Source: Cladosporium sp. IMV 00045 (Eukaryota > Ascomycota > Dothideomycetes > Cladosporiales > Cladosporiaceae). From it: a stretch of DNA of 27,353 nucleotides. Below are positions 1 through 10,881 of this stretch, in pieces (the stretch's first letter is position 1; every line of letters begins with the position of its first letter). The notes below the pieces were generated by a model, which was given only the letters and a program-made list of their open reading frames with translations, ran no database searches and was not told where the DNA came from. Location: NCBI GenBank assembly GCA_001931905.2, contig MSJI02000198.1:1-27353 (forward strand), written 5' to 3'. A program made the position numbers and the translations under genes.

Positions 1-327
1 TGATCCAGACACCAGCCGCGAAGTGGAAAGACTACGGACTATCAAAAGCGAATTCCGACACCAGTGTAAATCGGCTTGATAACGGCGAGAGATTAGCGCA
101 AGGTTCACTAGGAGCTTAACCTTTGGCGCCGCAAGAGATAACAGTCACCTGCGGCTGAAGCACGCGATGTCTGGCCGTACGCATCGCCTTTAAGGCTCCG
201 AGGTCCTTTCGGCTCGTTTGCTTCCTAAAGACAGCGACCGTATCTCGAACGTTAGGTCGTCCTTCAACTTCGTTTACCACTCCATATTGTGATCTCAATC
301 GGTGCACGTGACACCTCCTGCATTGTT
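1..327 (+). promoter_or_regulatory. 5' flank of the Zn2Cys6 regulator gene
   Basis: No convincing coding sequence is seen here. It is the presumed promoter and 5' UTR of the transcription factor gene that starts at 328. A CACGTG E-box lies at 305-310, only 18 bp before the chosen ATG, inside a partly symmetric GGTG-CACGTG-ACACC context. Several isolated CGG and CCG triplets are present, but I found no well-spaced pair of the kind a Zn2Cys6 dimer prefers. The left window edge may cut the promoter. Confidence 0.4.
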
Positions 328-3135
328 ATGGCTGCTCACTACAGGAACGACAGTGTGCTTGGCAACAAAGCTACAGTTGACAATGGGCCATCATCGCAGT
401 CTCAACAGGAAACTCAAGACAGCCATGTCCCTGCAGATAGAGGCACAGGTAACCAAGAACGGATCGTCATTGGCGGTCCTATTAATGCAGCATCCTCAAA
501 CGGCAACACCCCAACTTCATCGACTTCCGCCCCCAGAAAATCGCGGGTGACACTGGCTTGTAAACGGTGCAAGCGACGAAAGCAGCGGGTATGCCTCTCA
601 GATCAGAGATGAAACGTTATGTATCACCTGAGATGAACGTGACTGACGTATAATTGCGCCATTATAGTGCGATGGCGCTCATCCCTGCTGTAAGTCCTGC
701 GACAGGGTAGGCGTGGCTTGTGCGTATGAAAAAACAATTCGACCTCATTACCCAGGTGGAAAAACATTGTATGTAAACCTCGCTTCGGAAATCAGAAATA
801 ACAATATCGCACGGGTATGCTGACAGGTGCTAGATATATCAATGCTTTGGAAGAGAGGATAGCATATCTTGAAGCCCGCATGCCCGAACATGCTGATGAC
901 CACTTCGTTGCTGATCAAGAGAGCTCTCAGGCATCTCCCAACATGAGGATGGAATCAACTCAGGCGAGGGCCTCTAGCCATCGCGATTCATTCCATCAGC
1001 CTAACGAAGGCTCAATGTCAGAAGACGCGGAAACCGACGACAGAACATCACTTGTCGACGGTGTCGCCTATCTTTCGTTATGCGCATCTGGCTCGACGGA
1101 CACGGCCTCGGAACCTTACTATGTGGGATCGAGCTCAGGTGCGAGTATTGCTAGAATGATTCACTCATCGATCTTTCGGGATGCAAGCGCTCGACGAAGC
1201 AGCTATACTGCAGCTGCATCGACGTCAAGTCATCAACAATCTCAAGTCTCAGAACACACGACGCCTCCGTCCTCTGTCGGTTTCGAACATACGCCAAAGA
1301 TCGACTTTCCTGAGCCAGAACAAGCTCGCATGCTCTTCGACATCTTTTTCGAACGCATTCATACTCGTTGGCCCCTGCTGGATCGCGTTGTTTACGAGGA
1401 TCTATTTACCAAACAATATTCTTCGGGCAGCCTCACAATCATCGAGCGTAGCATTTTTCACCTGATTTACGCCATCACCGCCCGCTTTCTATCGCTCACT
1501 CGGAAAATGCACAGCGTCGATTCAGAGGAAAGTGCTTCAGAAGAGAGCTTAGCGAACACTTACTGACTTTGCACAGCGTCACCTAGCTGCCGCCACAGAG
1601 CCCATGGATATCATTCTGGATCAACACAGCCTTGCCACCCTCCAATTTCTCGTGTTGCTTGGTGTCCACGGTCAACGTTCGCCTTACGGTGCAGGGGCAT
1701 GGTCTCAGGTCCGATACGCTCTTTCGGTCTGCATCGAGATGGGCCTTCACAGGAAAAGGACAAAGATCACCTCCACCCACGAGGCCAGGGATGTCGAGAT
1801 CAGGCGTCGAATCTTCTGGTCTTGCTACTGTTTGGATCGTGCGACTAGCATAGTGCTCGGGCGTGCGTTTGCAATCTCTGATAGAGATATCAATGTTGAG
1901 GTAAGTAGAGCCCTCGTCAGTGAGATTCTACTCGACTAACGATCATGCAGCTCCCAAGTGCCGGCGGCCAATTCTGGACTTTGACCCACAAAGAGGCTCG
2001 TGACCCCAGCAGAGGTCCTTGGTCCAACGTTGAGCCTTTCGTTCACATTATCAAGCTTGACAGGATCAACTCGCGCATTTACAAAGCTTTGTTCAGAGTC
2101 GACAGAGACATTTACAATGGCACAGCTGAGGAACGTGCGAAACTCGACGAAAAGATGGCTGCGATCAGAACGGATCTAGACGAATGGCTGCGAACTTGTC
2201 CCCAAACACCCAAGGATGGCAACAAAGTCACATGGATGTATGACCCAGAGAGCGCTTTTCTAGACGCCCGCGATTTCTATGGAGTGTGAGTATGGAGCCA
2301 AATAAATGATCAATCACACACTGACGACTTGGGCAGACAATACCACAAAGCCGTCCTCTTCCTTTACACGGCTCTTTTGCCAAACTTGGATACTTCGGAC
2401 CCACGGTTCATCACCTGTGCTCGCTCAGCGGCGTCTGTTTGCACTGCTTACAAGCGACTGAATCAAAATCGAACGCTCACCTATACCATGATCTCCTTGC
2501 ACTCTTGTTTCGTGGCCGGGTTGACTCTGGTCTACTGCAACTGGCGCGACCGATCACTGTTCTCATACGATACCTTAGAAGCAACTCGAGATTGTTCTCA
2601 AAGTCTGACAATCTTCGGTGAGAAATGGCCTGGAGCCGTAAAGTATCGCGATATATTCGACGCACTCTCTGGAAACTTGCTCAAGACGATCGTCAACCCA
2701 GCTTCCACAACATCGCAAAACAGCCTCGCGCACCAGAACCAAACGACAAAGCCGGTGGCACCACCTCAAGCTGCTGTGCTTGCTCAAACCGATCGTGCAG
2801 ACAGGTCGTCGGAAGCGATGCAGACCGAACAACCACCGATGGGACACATGGTATCCGCAGCAGTCAAGGAAGCTTTCATGGAAGTTGACGGGGAAGCACC
2901 TGGCGGTTGGCAGGGTTGGCGGATGTGGGATGAGATGGTAAGTGGAGATGCCACTATTGTCCCAGATCCGACTTCTAGAGATCGAGGAGTTGGATATGGC
3001 CAAGAAGGTGTTGGTCATGATGGATTCGACGGGTTGGGCTTTTACGGCGTGGATCCGGTGCAAGATGCTACTATGAATATGGGGAACTACGCGGTGATGG
3101 ATGATACCATGTGGAGCTTTGATGGGATGCGTTAG
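328..3135 (+). CDS. Zn(II)2Cys6 fungal transcription factor, apparently frameshifted
   Basis: Nuclear DNA-binding regulator of the Gal4-type binuclear zinc cluster class with a fungal-specific middle homology region. Proposed exons are 328-588, 668-768, 834-1900 (with a frame break), 1951-2285 and 2337-3135. The introns are 589-667, 769-833, 1901-1950 and 2286-2336. The cluster spans residues 78-105, with six Cys spaced C-x2-C-x6-C-x6-C-x2-C-x6-C and split by intron 1. A short coiled-coil linker (ALEERIAYLEAR) follows. The middle homology region runs from about 1290 to 2600. The first part of exon 3 reaches TGA at 1564-1566, while the matching continuation (DFAQRHLAAATEP) is one frame over from 1565. 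Ignoring one base near 1561 gives a continuous 853-residue protein; otherwise it ends at about 364 residues without most of the middle domain. The start is the first in-frame ATG. It is the likely regulator of the genes to its right. Confidence 0.82.
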
Positions 3136-3328
3136 TGAGACCTTGATTTCAGGTGATAGGTCAGTCTGTCGCGACTTTGCAATATTTCTTTTGTTCAGAT
3201 CACAAATATTCAACTTTTAACAGTAGTTAGCTTTCCAAGATTGCAATAGAAAAAGGAACGATATACCAGTCACACCGACGGGATGACAAGTACGAACAAA
3301 GGTGGTAGTATATACTTGTATTACACCA
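3136..3328. other. Convergent 3' flank
   Basis: A short spacer between the stop of the plus-strand regulator and the stop of the minus-strand deacetylase. Presumably it holds both 3' UTRs and poly(A) sites. I see no gene or structured element in it. Confidence 0.4.
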
Positions 3329-4370
3329 CTACGCTAGCTGGCCTTTGTTGTAAGGGAACTGTTTTCTGAACGACTCAGCAATCTCTGTCCTCGTAGCAAC
3401 CCAAACGCCTTCCTTCTGCGAGATATACTTGATAAAATCCTGGAGCGCCTTGAAACGACCCGGACGACCGATAATGCGGCAGTGCAGCCCGATAGTCATC
3501 ATCTTAGGAGAGCCCGCCTCGCCCTCCTCGTAAAGTACGTCGAACGCATTCTTGATGTGATCGTAAAATCCGCCAGGGTCACGGAAGCCAGTCGCTGCTG
3601 TCAGGAACTTGAAGTCGTTGCAATCATAGCTGTACGGAATCATGAGGCATCCTTTCGGATTCTCACTGTTGCGTGCCTGTGGCAGATCGACCCAATAAGG
3701 AACATCGTCGGCGTAGGCATCGCTAGCCCACAGGAGCTCCTCGCCCATTTCCTCGTAGACAGCAGGGATGAGAGCTCTGCTCTGGGGCGACGGTCTGCCA
3801 TAGTACCAGCCTTTAGGTGCGTAGCCAGCCAGCTTTTTCAACGAATTGATGCCGTTGCGAATATGTTGCTTCTCAGCCTCCGGCGAAAGATTTTTGTGAT
3901 CGATCCACCTGTAAGCATGTGAAGCGACATCGTGGCCCTCTTCGACGCAACGAGACACCACTTCAGGTTGCTCCTCGCAGGCGGAGCCCACGGCGTAGAG
4001 GGTGAACTTCATCTTGTAGTCGTTGAAAAGCTTGAAGAGACGCCACCAGCCGCGGCGAGAACCATATTCGAATTCGGACTCGCCGCTGTAGTTGCGCTCG
4101 TTGATATCTGGCTGAGCTGGGTATTCGCGGAGACTTGTCTCTGAGACGCCGTCGCCGAGGAGCACTGAGCGCTCGCCTCCCTGGAATAAATCAGTAATCT
4201 GAGTAAAAGGAAGTTGATGGCAGGCCACATACCTCTTCGTAGTTAATGACGAACGAGACTGCAATCTTCGCGTCGTTCGGCCATTTCAAGCCTTCAAGAC
4301 CTTTCTCGCCATATCCCTTGAAGTTACGGGGAAAGGCATAGTCTTGAGGAGCTGCATAGACTTCCGGCAT
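3329..4370 (-). CDS. Polysaccharide deacetylase-like hydrolase, PuuE/SpCDA1 type (CE4 fold)
   Basis: A 329-residue NodB/CE4-fold metal-dependent hydrolase. The subfamily includes bacterial PuuE-type allantoinases and the fission yeast chitin deacetylase Cda1, so the substrate could be a cyclic amide such as allantoin or N-acetylglucosamine polymers. The exons are 4370-4233 and 4180-3329 on the minus strand, with a 52-bp intron 4181-4232 (GTATGT..CAG). Splicing restores the motif NYEEGGE at residues 43-49, the subfamily's version of the CE4 first motif. The metal-ligand pair is His129 and His134 in GHDVASHAYRW, and a GWYYGR segment lies further on. No signal peptide is visible, which favours a cytosolic amidohydrolase over a secreted chitin deacetylase. 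The start is placed at the ATG that gives the usual short N-terminus; an in-frame ATG at 4454 is possible. Confidence 0.88.
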
Positions 4371-5191
4371 GATGGTGAGAGCTGTAAAGGGTTCGATGTG
4401 ATTCTCAAGATGTTGCAAGTGGTCGAGTTGATGACATGAAGGTTCAAATGACACTTGTCGTGAAGATATATGTTAACGTGCATCTACGTGAGCATGATCT
4501 CTAGCAAGATCTCTAGCATCGGTCGACTTCAGCCGCTGTACACTCTTGTTATCTTCAAGGCCCCGGCAGGCAGGCCCATCAGGCGACGTGCCTCAGGAGC
4601 GAAGGATGTAAGATCATCTTGTCGGGTTCGGCGTATCGCTGAAAGGTCTAGATAGGGATCCTCTACCGCCGCTTCACAGGCCTATCTACCAAAGACCAAA
4701 CAGGTAGCAGTCTTTGATCCGAGATCGCTAGTCAGTAATAGTGGTATTTGCTTTGTATCTACGAAACAGGAACCTGCCGATCGGGTGGAAACCTACCGAT
4801 ACAACGACATCTCGAGTCAGGCACAAGAACCGCGTTCCACATGGGCACCCCCTGGGGGATTAAATTGAGTACCCACTAAGGCTATGGTCTTATAGGTCAA
4901 AATTTCAACCATTATCGCGAGACTGCATGAAGTAGGCATTGGCTGATAAGAAGCTTGGTATAGCAGATAAGCCGGCGTTTATGTAATGGAGTGTCAGAGA
5001 CAGTGATTACGGAATTACTGGCATACATACTCATAACAGAGAAACGATATACTTCAACCTGATTCCAATGGAGGAAGTGATTTGGGCGAACGAATCATAT
5101 CAGACGACCACACAAGAGAGACAGAGTTGGCATTCGTCGTGCTTCACTGTATCAGTTCTATTCTGTTTATTGTTATGCTGCCCTTCTCTGC
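4371..5191. promoter_or_regulatory. Deacetylase promoter and transporter 3' flank
   Basis: About 820 bp without a convincing gene. The left part is the presumed promoter of the deacetylase and the right part is the 3' flank of the MFS gene. It contains a CGG-N10-CCG motif (4520-4535), a CCGATCGG palindrome (4777-4784) and a CCCCCTGGGGG palindrome near 4848-4858. Small open frames here have no recognisable protein features. Confidence 0.4.
4520..4535. promoter_or_regulatory. Candidate Zn2Cys6 dimer site, CGG-N10-CCG
   Basis: An inverted CGG/CCG pair spaced by 10 bases, 150 bp upstream of the deacetylase start. This geometry is the one described for the yeast Put3 class of Zn2Cys6 dimers. A second motif with the same spacing lies in the transporter/amidase divergent promoter. 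The assignment to the neighbouring regulator is inference; such a motif is expected roughly once per 4 kb by chance. Confidence 0.3.
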
Positions 5192-7116
5192 TCATGTGTG
5201 CTTTTCACCGTGGCTTGCTGCTCTGTCCTCAGCGTTAGCCTCCAAATCGACTTTCTTCTCATTGCCAGGCGACCTTTCATCCTCCATGGGCGCTGGATCA
5301 TTGGTTTCCTCATCTTCCTGCTTTGGGGCTTTCAAACTCGTGTTGCCCACCCACAACGTGAGTAGCAGACTGAGGCCCGCGCAAACAGTGTAGAAGATGA
5401 AGATGAAGTGCAACCCTAGCATGTAGACGTCGAGCACTCGCTGCTGTTGGCTCTGCGAGAGACTCAGTTTGTCGAGAGCATATGTGGAAGAGGTAAGTTC
5501 GGCGATTAATGCGTCCGTCGCGAAGTCTTCGTTGCCTAGCCCTGTGCTCAAGGTATTGGAAAGAGTCACACCAGATATGACGAGACCAAAAGCTCCTCCA
5601 ATAGTACGGATGAAATTTCGTAGACCCGTCGTGACTGCGCGATCTTCGCTCCGACTGTTGGCGTACATGCCCACTAGTGTTGGTTGTAGGGTAAGCCCGA
5701 TACCTGCTCCTTCAACGATGAGGATGACGATTAGAGGTCCAAGGCCAGTATCGCGGTCGAAGAGGAGAGTTAGCCCGCTTCCAAGCGTCCAAAGGACGAA
5801 GCCGGCGAGAATACAATGCATGTAGCTGCCGATACGCGCCATGTATTGGCCACTGACAATCGATCCAATCGACGTAGTGATGACGACCGGTAGTATGAGA
5901 GCTCCTGACTCCAACGGAGAGTACATGAGGATTGACTGGAAGTAGATCGGTAGATAGAAGAAATTGCCGAAGTATGCAAGACCAGTGAGGAAGGACTGAA
6001 GATAGAGCGCCCAGCAGTGAGGTGCACAGTAAAGCCGAAGTGGCATGATCGGAAGGGCAACAAGCTTCCACTGGTAGAGCACGAAAAGTATCGCCAACAC
6101 GACACCAGTGACAGTAGCGGCAATGAAGAATGGGGATGTCCAGGCATAGGTTACACCACCCCCCGACAGTGGAATGAGGATAAGGAGAGTCGATGCAATG
6201 TTGAGCACCATGCCACCATAGTCGATCTTCTTCATCTTCTGGAAATATTCGCCAGATCGGTGCTTCAATGGTAGGAAGAAGAGAATCACAACAGTCGTAG
6301 GAAGCGTCAAAATGGGTATTATCCAGAAAACCCACCGCCAAGTAGCGCCTTCGACAATTGCGCCTCCGAGGAATGGTCCAACGCCGTTTGCTAGAGCAAT
6401 GATGGCTCCCAACCAACCTAGGGCAAGTCAATAAAATGCGAGATCGCGATACATAGAGGAACTTGCTGACCTTGGTATTTTCCTCGGTTCTGAAGTGTAG
6501 TAATGTCGCTCACAATGATCATGACAAGACTGTTGATACCTCCGCCACCCACGCCAGCAATGGATCGAAGAGCGAATAATTGCTCGGCTGTCTGCGCAAA
6601 ACCACATCCCAGATCCCCGAGCGCCATCAGTGCCAGACAGATCAGCAGGAGGTTTTTGCGACCAAAGATATCCGACAAACGACCATTGATGAGCTGGAAA
6701 GCAGTCGAAGCGATGAGGAAAGACGTGCCGATCCATGAAGTTGCCGTTCCTGTGTTGAGGTCGCCAGCAATCGCGGGAGTCGCTGTCGAAACGCTAGTCT
6801 GGTCGACAAAGGAGACGAATAGGCAGACTGATAGTGCCGGGATTGCCACCATCAGCCGCTTAGTTGACATGGTATTCCTTTGGCCGCCGATGGATCCTGC
6901 GTCGCTGTCGTCGGCATCCGGAGACTCGTCTGCCTGTTGGAGCTTCGGACTTGGTGTTGCGTCGTCGTGTTGCTGAGCGGCGATGATATCGTCTTCTGCG
7001 ACAATCTCACTCGAAGGCCCTCGAGATGTGCGATTCCCATATTGCATTTCCTGAGATTTGAGAGAAATACTGAAGCCAGATTCCAGTACCAAAGGATGAT
7101 TCTTATTCATAGTCAT
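5192..7116 (-). CDS. MFS drug:H+ antiporter-2 (DHA2)-type transporter, 14 TM
   Basis: A 623-residue plasma-membrane secondary transporter. The exons are 7116-6471 and 6417-5192 (minus), with a 53-bp intron 6418-6470. Splicing gives KYQ-GWLGA without a gap. The protein has an acidic hydrophilic N-terminus (about 80 residues), then TM1 (LMVAIPALSVCLFVSFVDQT). MFS motif A appears as GRLSDIFGRKNLLL, and an antiporter motif C-like segment as GVGPFLGGAI. About a dozen further hydrophobic segments and a charged C-terminal tail rich in E/K follow. Length and motifs match the 14-TM DHA2 branch, which exports drugs and toxins in fungi or moves small metabolites. It diverges from the amidase across a 752-bp region, so co-regulation is plausible. 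The substrate cannot be told from sequence. Confidence 0.9.
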
Positions 7117-7868
7117 ATCATACCCGGATGACGCTCATTTGTTCAGAAATGCTGATGACTGGTGTAGATCCTGGAAAGTGATTCCTTCTGGCTGGCCACT
7201 CAAATCGAGGCAATCCGAGACGTAAAGGGTAATATCTGAAGCTGAACTATACAGACAACACAGAACATGCCTGCGTTGGCTCGTAGCCAAGGTTCCGTAG
7301 AGCGAAGAGGGGCGTCGGAATCGCAATTCCATGAAGGCCGGCATCTTTGCTTGACCATCGTCAAAATGACTTGATTGTAGATTTTGGCCAGCACGCTGGA
7401 TCTCAGACGGCAGCCCAGAGGCTCAGTGGGGCGACAGAGCAACCAGGAACATGCAAGCCGACATGTCAGTGACGAGTATCATCATTAGTCACCAATTCTG
7501 TAACGCAAGAATCTGTTGGTCACATGTTTGGGGTTGGTTGTTTGGAGGTTGTAGATCGGGATGTTTTGTGCCGGGAATAAGAGAGGCTGGGGGAAAGCCG
7601 TCGGCTAATCTCGTCCGAAGGGTCCAGCCCTGCCGAGATAGTACACCAGCTGTGCAACGTAATCTCTTCAACAACAAGCACATGGATCAAGATAGCTTGT
7701 CGTATCTAACAGCCGATACAGCTTCTTATGTAATGTAACTCGCGAAGATGAAGGCTCGTGCGAAGCATCATCAATTGCGGTGCAAACGGTCGAGTCACAA
7801 CCCTCATTCTAAAAAAGATTCAGACACTGGTATCACTTGAGCCTTCACAGAAGAAGGCGGGAGTCATC
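7117..7868. promoter_or_regulatory. Divergent promoter between MFS transporter and amidase
   Basis: Intergenic stretch of 752 bp between two divergently transcribed starts. It contains CCG-T-CGG immediately followed by a CGG-N10-CCG motif (7602-7617). Short open frames in it lack protein-like composition. A bidirectional regulatory function is inferred from geometry only. Confidence 0.5.
7602..7617. promoter_or_regulatory. Candidate Zn2Cys6 dimer site, CGG-N10-CCG
   Basis: An inverted CGG/CCG pair with a 10-base spacer, about midway between the MFS start (7116) and the amidase start (7869). It has the same geometry as the motif at 4520-4535. Upstream, CCG at 7598-7600 forms an everted CCG-N1-CGG pair with the left half-site. 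It is a candidate operator for the Zn2Cys6 factor of this window. Confidence 0.32.
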
Positions 7869-9250
7869 ATGGCAAATGATCTCTACAGGCTCACTGCGAG
7901 TGAGATTGTAGCAAGCATCAATGCTGGGAAGTGCAGTGTTGAGGACTATGCTCGCTCACTGTTGGAGCGGATCGAAGCCCGAGATGAGGCTGTTCAGGCT
8001 TGGGCATACCTCGATCCAGAACATGTTATTGCACAGGCAAAAGCACTCGATGCTGTGCCATCGACAGAGCGTGGCCCTTTGCATGGTGTTGCGATTGCCG
8101 TGAAAGATGTCATCTACACCAAGGGTGGGTTTACAATCCACAGAATTACCTTTTGTATGCGATCTGACACAAGAGAAAAGGCATGCCGACCCAGTTCAAT
8201 TCACCTATATACGCCACTGATGCTCCCGAAGTCGACGCTGGCTCCGTCATGATATTGCGAAAAGCCGGGGCTCTCATTTTTGGCAAGACCACAACGGCTG
8301 AGTTCGCCGCAACCACTACCGGTCCCAAGACACGAAATCCGCATGATCAAAACCGTACTCCAGGTGGCTCCTCGTCTGGTTCTGGCGCTGCGGTAGGCGA
8401 CTTTCAGGCGCCCATTGGGTTGGGTACACAGACAGGCGGCAGTACCATTCGGCCTGGCTCCTACAATGGCATATACGCGTGGAAGCCTACGTGGAACTCT
8501 ATCACCCGTGAAGGCCAGAAAATCTACTCTCTCATTCTGGATACGCTTGGGCTTTACGCTCGAAGTATCGAGGATCTCGAACTTCTGGCTGATGTCTTCG
8601 CCATCCACGATGATGTCTCGCCACCAGCAGACTTTTCCGTCAAAGGCGCGAAATTCGCCGTGCTCAAAACCATGGTTTGGCCAAATATTTGCCAAGGAGG
8701 CTTTGCCGCACTCAGTAAAGCTGCCAATTTGCTCCGTGCATATGGTGCGGAAGTCGATGAGATTGATCTTCCATCGCATCTGAGCGATCTCCCCTCTTGG
8801 CATGCCACGGTGTTGAACTCGGACGGCAGAACAGCCTTTCTGCCAGATTACTCGGTAGCAAAAGAAAAGCTCTCAGAGCAACTTGTTGGCCATGTTGAGA
8901 ACACGAACAGGATTTCGCGTAAAGCACAGCTGGAAGCGTTCGACAGCATCTCCGCTGCGAGACCTCTGGTCGATAAGATTCTTGGAGAGTATGCAGCAGT
9001 TCTGACACCAAGTGTGCCGGACGAAGCACCCTTGGGGATTGAGAAGACAGGTAGTGCAGCATTCTGTCTTATATGGACTGCACTTCACACTCCTGTGGTG
9101 AACATACCTGGGTTTCAGGGCGGGAATGGGATGCCGATTGGCGTGTCACTTGTTGGACCCCGTTACACCGACAGACACTTGTTGGCAGTTAGTAAGAAGG
9201 TTGGAGCAATTTTCGAGGCTGAAGGTGGATGGAAGAGGACCATTCAATAG
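7869..9250 (+). CDS. Amidase (amidase signature family)
   Basis: A 441-residue amidase-signature hydrolase that cleaves carboxamide C-N bonds to acid plus ammonia or amine. The exons are 7869-8124 and 8181-9250, with a 56-bp intron 8125-8180 (GTGGGT..AAAG); splicing joins YTK-GMPTQFNSP. The Ser-cisSer-Lys triad is visible: Lys79 in VAIAVKD, the cis-Ser in TPGGSSSGSGAAV (about 149-150), and the nucleophile Ser173 in TQTGGSTIRPGSYNG. The C-terminal part (AALHTP-like, PGFQGGNGMPIGVSLVGPRY) is also typical of the family. No signal peptide is visible, so it is probably cytosolic. The start is the ATG directly before ANDLYRLTA; the frame is open upstream but without a better ATG. It lies next to a transporter and a deacetylase-like amidohydrolase, which suggests nitrogen scavenging or detoxification of an amide. 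Confidence 0.92.
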
Positions 9251-9714
9251 CTTATCCCTGAATCGTCAAATTACTTCTGACATTATATCTGTCTTCTATT
9301 CTGCTCCACCTTGTGACTATTCGATCGTGATCAGCTTTGTTCGAGGTCGGAAGGTTCAAATGGTTCCTCGCTGCTCACGTTCGACCTGATTCACTGGAAG
9401 TAAGATACATTTGGCGCCATATGTCTGTGGGAAGACAATCTTTTTGGTGAGTAGCCAGTCTTTTGCCGGCCTCCGACCAAACACCTAAACCGGTTGTCGG
9501 CAGCAAATGTTCCGACAAGCCCACCCATGCTCTCATCAACAACGCCGCCTTGCGACATCGATAAGGTATATAGCAATGGATCGTCTCTTGATATAATGAG
9601 AAAACATTTCGAAGGCAGCTATCATCCACTTGAATTGATGCAAAGCACAAAGCCGAAAAAGCAACAACACCAAAAAGAAGAATATCCGACTACGGAGAGA
9701 GACCACAAGCAACT
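9251..9714 (+). promoter_or_regulatory. Intergenic region, promoter of the OYE-like gene
   Basis: A 464-bp spacer between two tandem plus-strand genes. It contains a CGG-N11-CCG arrangement at 9498-9514 (the spacing of classical Gal4 sites) and an extra CGG at 9491-9493. An open frame from 9494 overlaps the start of the next gene in another frame and is not protein-like. No other feature is recognised. Confidence 0.4.
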
Positions 9715-10881
9715 ATGTCGCGACTCTTTCAGCCGTTGCTACTGGGCTCATCAGCACTGGAGCATCGCATAGCCATGGCGCCCCTATCAAGATACCGTGG
9801 ATCAGATGACTGGAGTACTACCGCCATGATGAAAGGTATGCACAGCAATGCCTCGCTATCAGAACACAGCGCGAACTCAACGATTCAAACAGAGCACTAC
9901 GAGCAAAGAGCCTGTGTTCCTGGTACACTCATCATCAGCGAAGCCACGGTCATCGCGAAGAACGCCGTTGGGCGCCGAAACTGCCCAGGAATCTGGTCAG
10001 AAGAGCAAGTCTCGTCCTGGAAGGAGATCACTTCTGCGGTGCACACCAGAAGGTGTTTCATTTTCTGTCAGCTATGGCATCAAGGTCGTTCGGCCTTTCC
10101 AGAAATACTTGCAGCCGAAGGATACAGATTGCTCTCTTCCAGCGCAGTCCCCATTTCAGCTAACGACCCCGTGCCTGAAGCCATGACCGAAGACGAGATT
10201 CTGCAAGCAATCAGTGACTATGCAACGGCAGCCAGAAATGCCATCGCTGCAGGCTTCGATGGCGTTGAGATCCATGGCGCCAACGGTTACCTGCCAGACC
10301 AGTTCCTTCAGACCACTTGCAACCAGCGGACCGATTGCTGGGGCGGCAGCATTGAGAACCGAGCTCGTTTCCACATGGAAGTCACCAAAGCTGTCATCGC
10401 TGCTGTTGGTGCAGACAAGACAGCAATGCGTCTCAGCCCTTACAGCAGCTTCGGTGGCATGCTAATGAAGGAGCCTGAGCCGAGTTTCGAGTACCTACTG
10501 GAAAATCTCAAACATCTCGGGCTCTCTTATCTGCACTTGATCGAAGCCCGCGTCAAAGGCAACGACGATTCAGACTGCGGTGGACAGAAGTCTGTGTCTT
10601 GGATGGTGAAAGCCTGGGACAACACAAGTCCGATCCTCCTTGCCGGCGGGTTTCTGCCAGAATCGGCGAAACAAGCGGTCGACGAGACTTACAAGGATCA
10701 CGAGGTGGTGATCGTCTTTCGACGATACTTTGTCGCGAACCCTGACTTGGTGTTTCGGGTGAAGGAGGGATTGCAGTTGACGGAATATGATCGCGCGGTA
10801 TTCTATACCCCGAAAGATCCGAAGGGCTACTTGGACTACCCTTTGAGCCCGCAATTTCTAGCGAAGCAGCTCGTTGTATGA
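9715..10881 (+). CDS. Old yellow enzyme-like NADH:flavin oxidoreductase
   Basis: A 369-residue FMN-dependent ene-reductase of the OYE family, reducing activated C=C bonds with NAD(P)H. The exons are 9715-9835 and 9893-10881. The 57-bp intron 9836-9892 is a multiple of three and stop-free, so an intronless reading is possible, but splicing yields AMMKEHYEQR, the family's usual sequence. Visible functional residues are Ser25 in MAPLSRYR (the usual position of a Thr near FMN), Gln100 in FCQLWHQGR, His168/Asn171/Tyr173 in HGANGY, and Arg220 in MRLSP. The signature RTDxWGGSIENRARF is also present. One oddity: the FMN-phosphate loop, normally F-G-R before xxFxxNPDL, reads F-R-R (Arg317-Arg318). It follows the amidase in tandem. 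Confidence 0.92.
   Translation: MSRLFQPLLLGSSALEHRIAMAPLSRYRGSDDWSTTAMMKGMHSNASLSEHSANSTIQTEHYEQRACVPGTLIISEATVIAKNAVGRRNCPGIWSEEQVSSWKEITSAVHTRRCFIFCQLWHQGRSAFPEILAAEGYRLLSSSAVPISANDPVPEAMTEDEILQAISDYATAARNAIAAGFDGVEIHGANGYLPDQFLQTTCNQRTDCWGGSIENRARFHMEVTKAVIAAVGADKTAMRLSPYSSFGGMLMKEPEPSFEYLLENLKHLGLSYLHLIEARVKGNDDSDCGGQKSVSWMVKAWDNTSPILLAGGFLPESAKQAVDETYKDHEVVIVFRRYFVANPDLVFRVKEGLQLTEYDRAVFYTPKDPKGYLDYPLSPQFLAKQLVV

Noticed and set aside
9836..9892. In-frame insertion in the OYE-like protein
   Set aside because: The extra 19 codons begin GTATGC and end ACAG, and removing them restores the family's usual sequence, so this is an intron rather than a novel insert.
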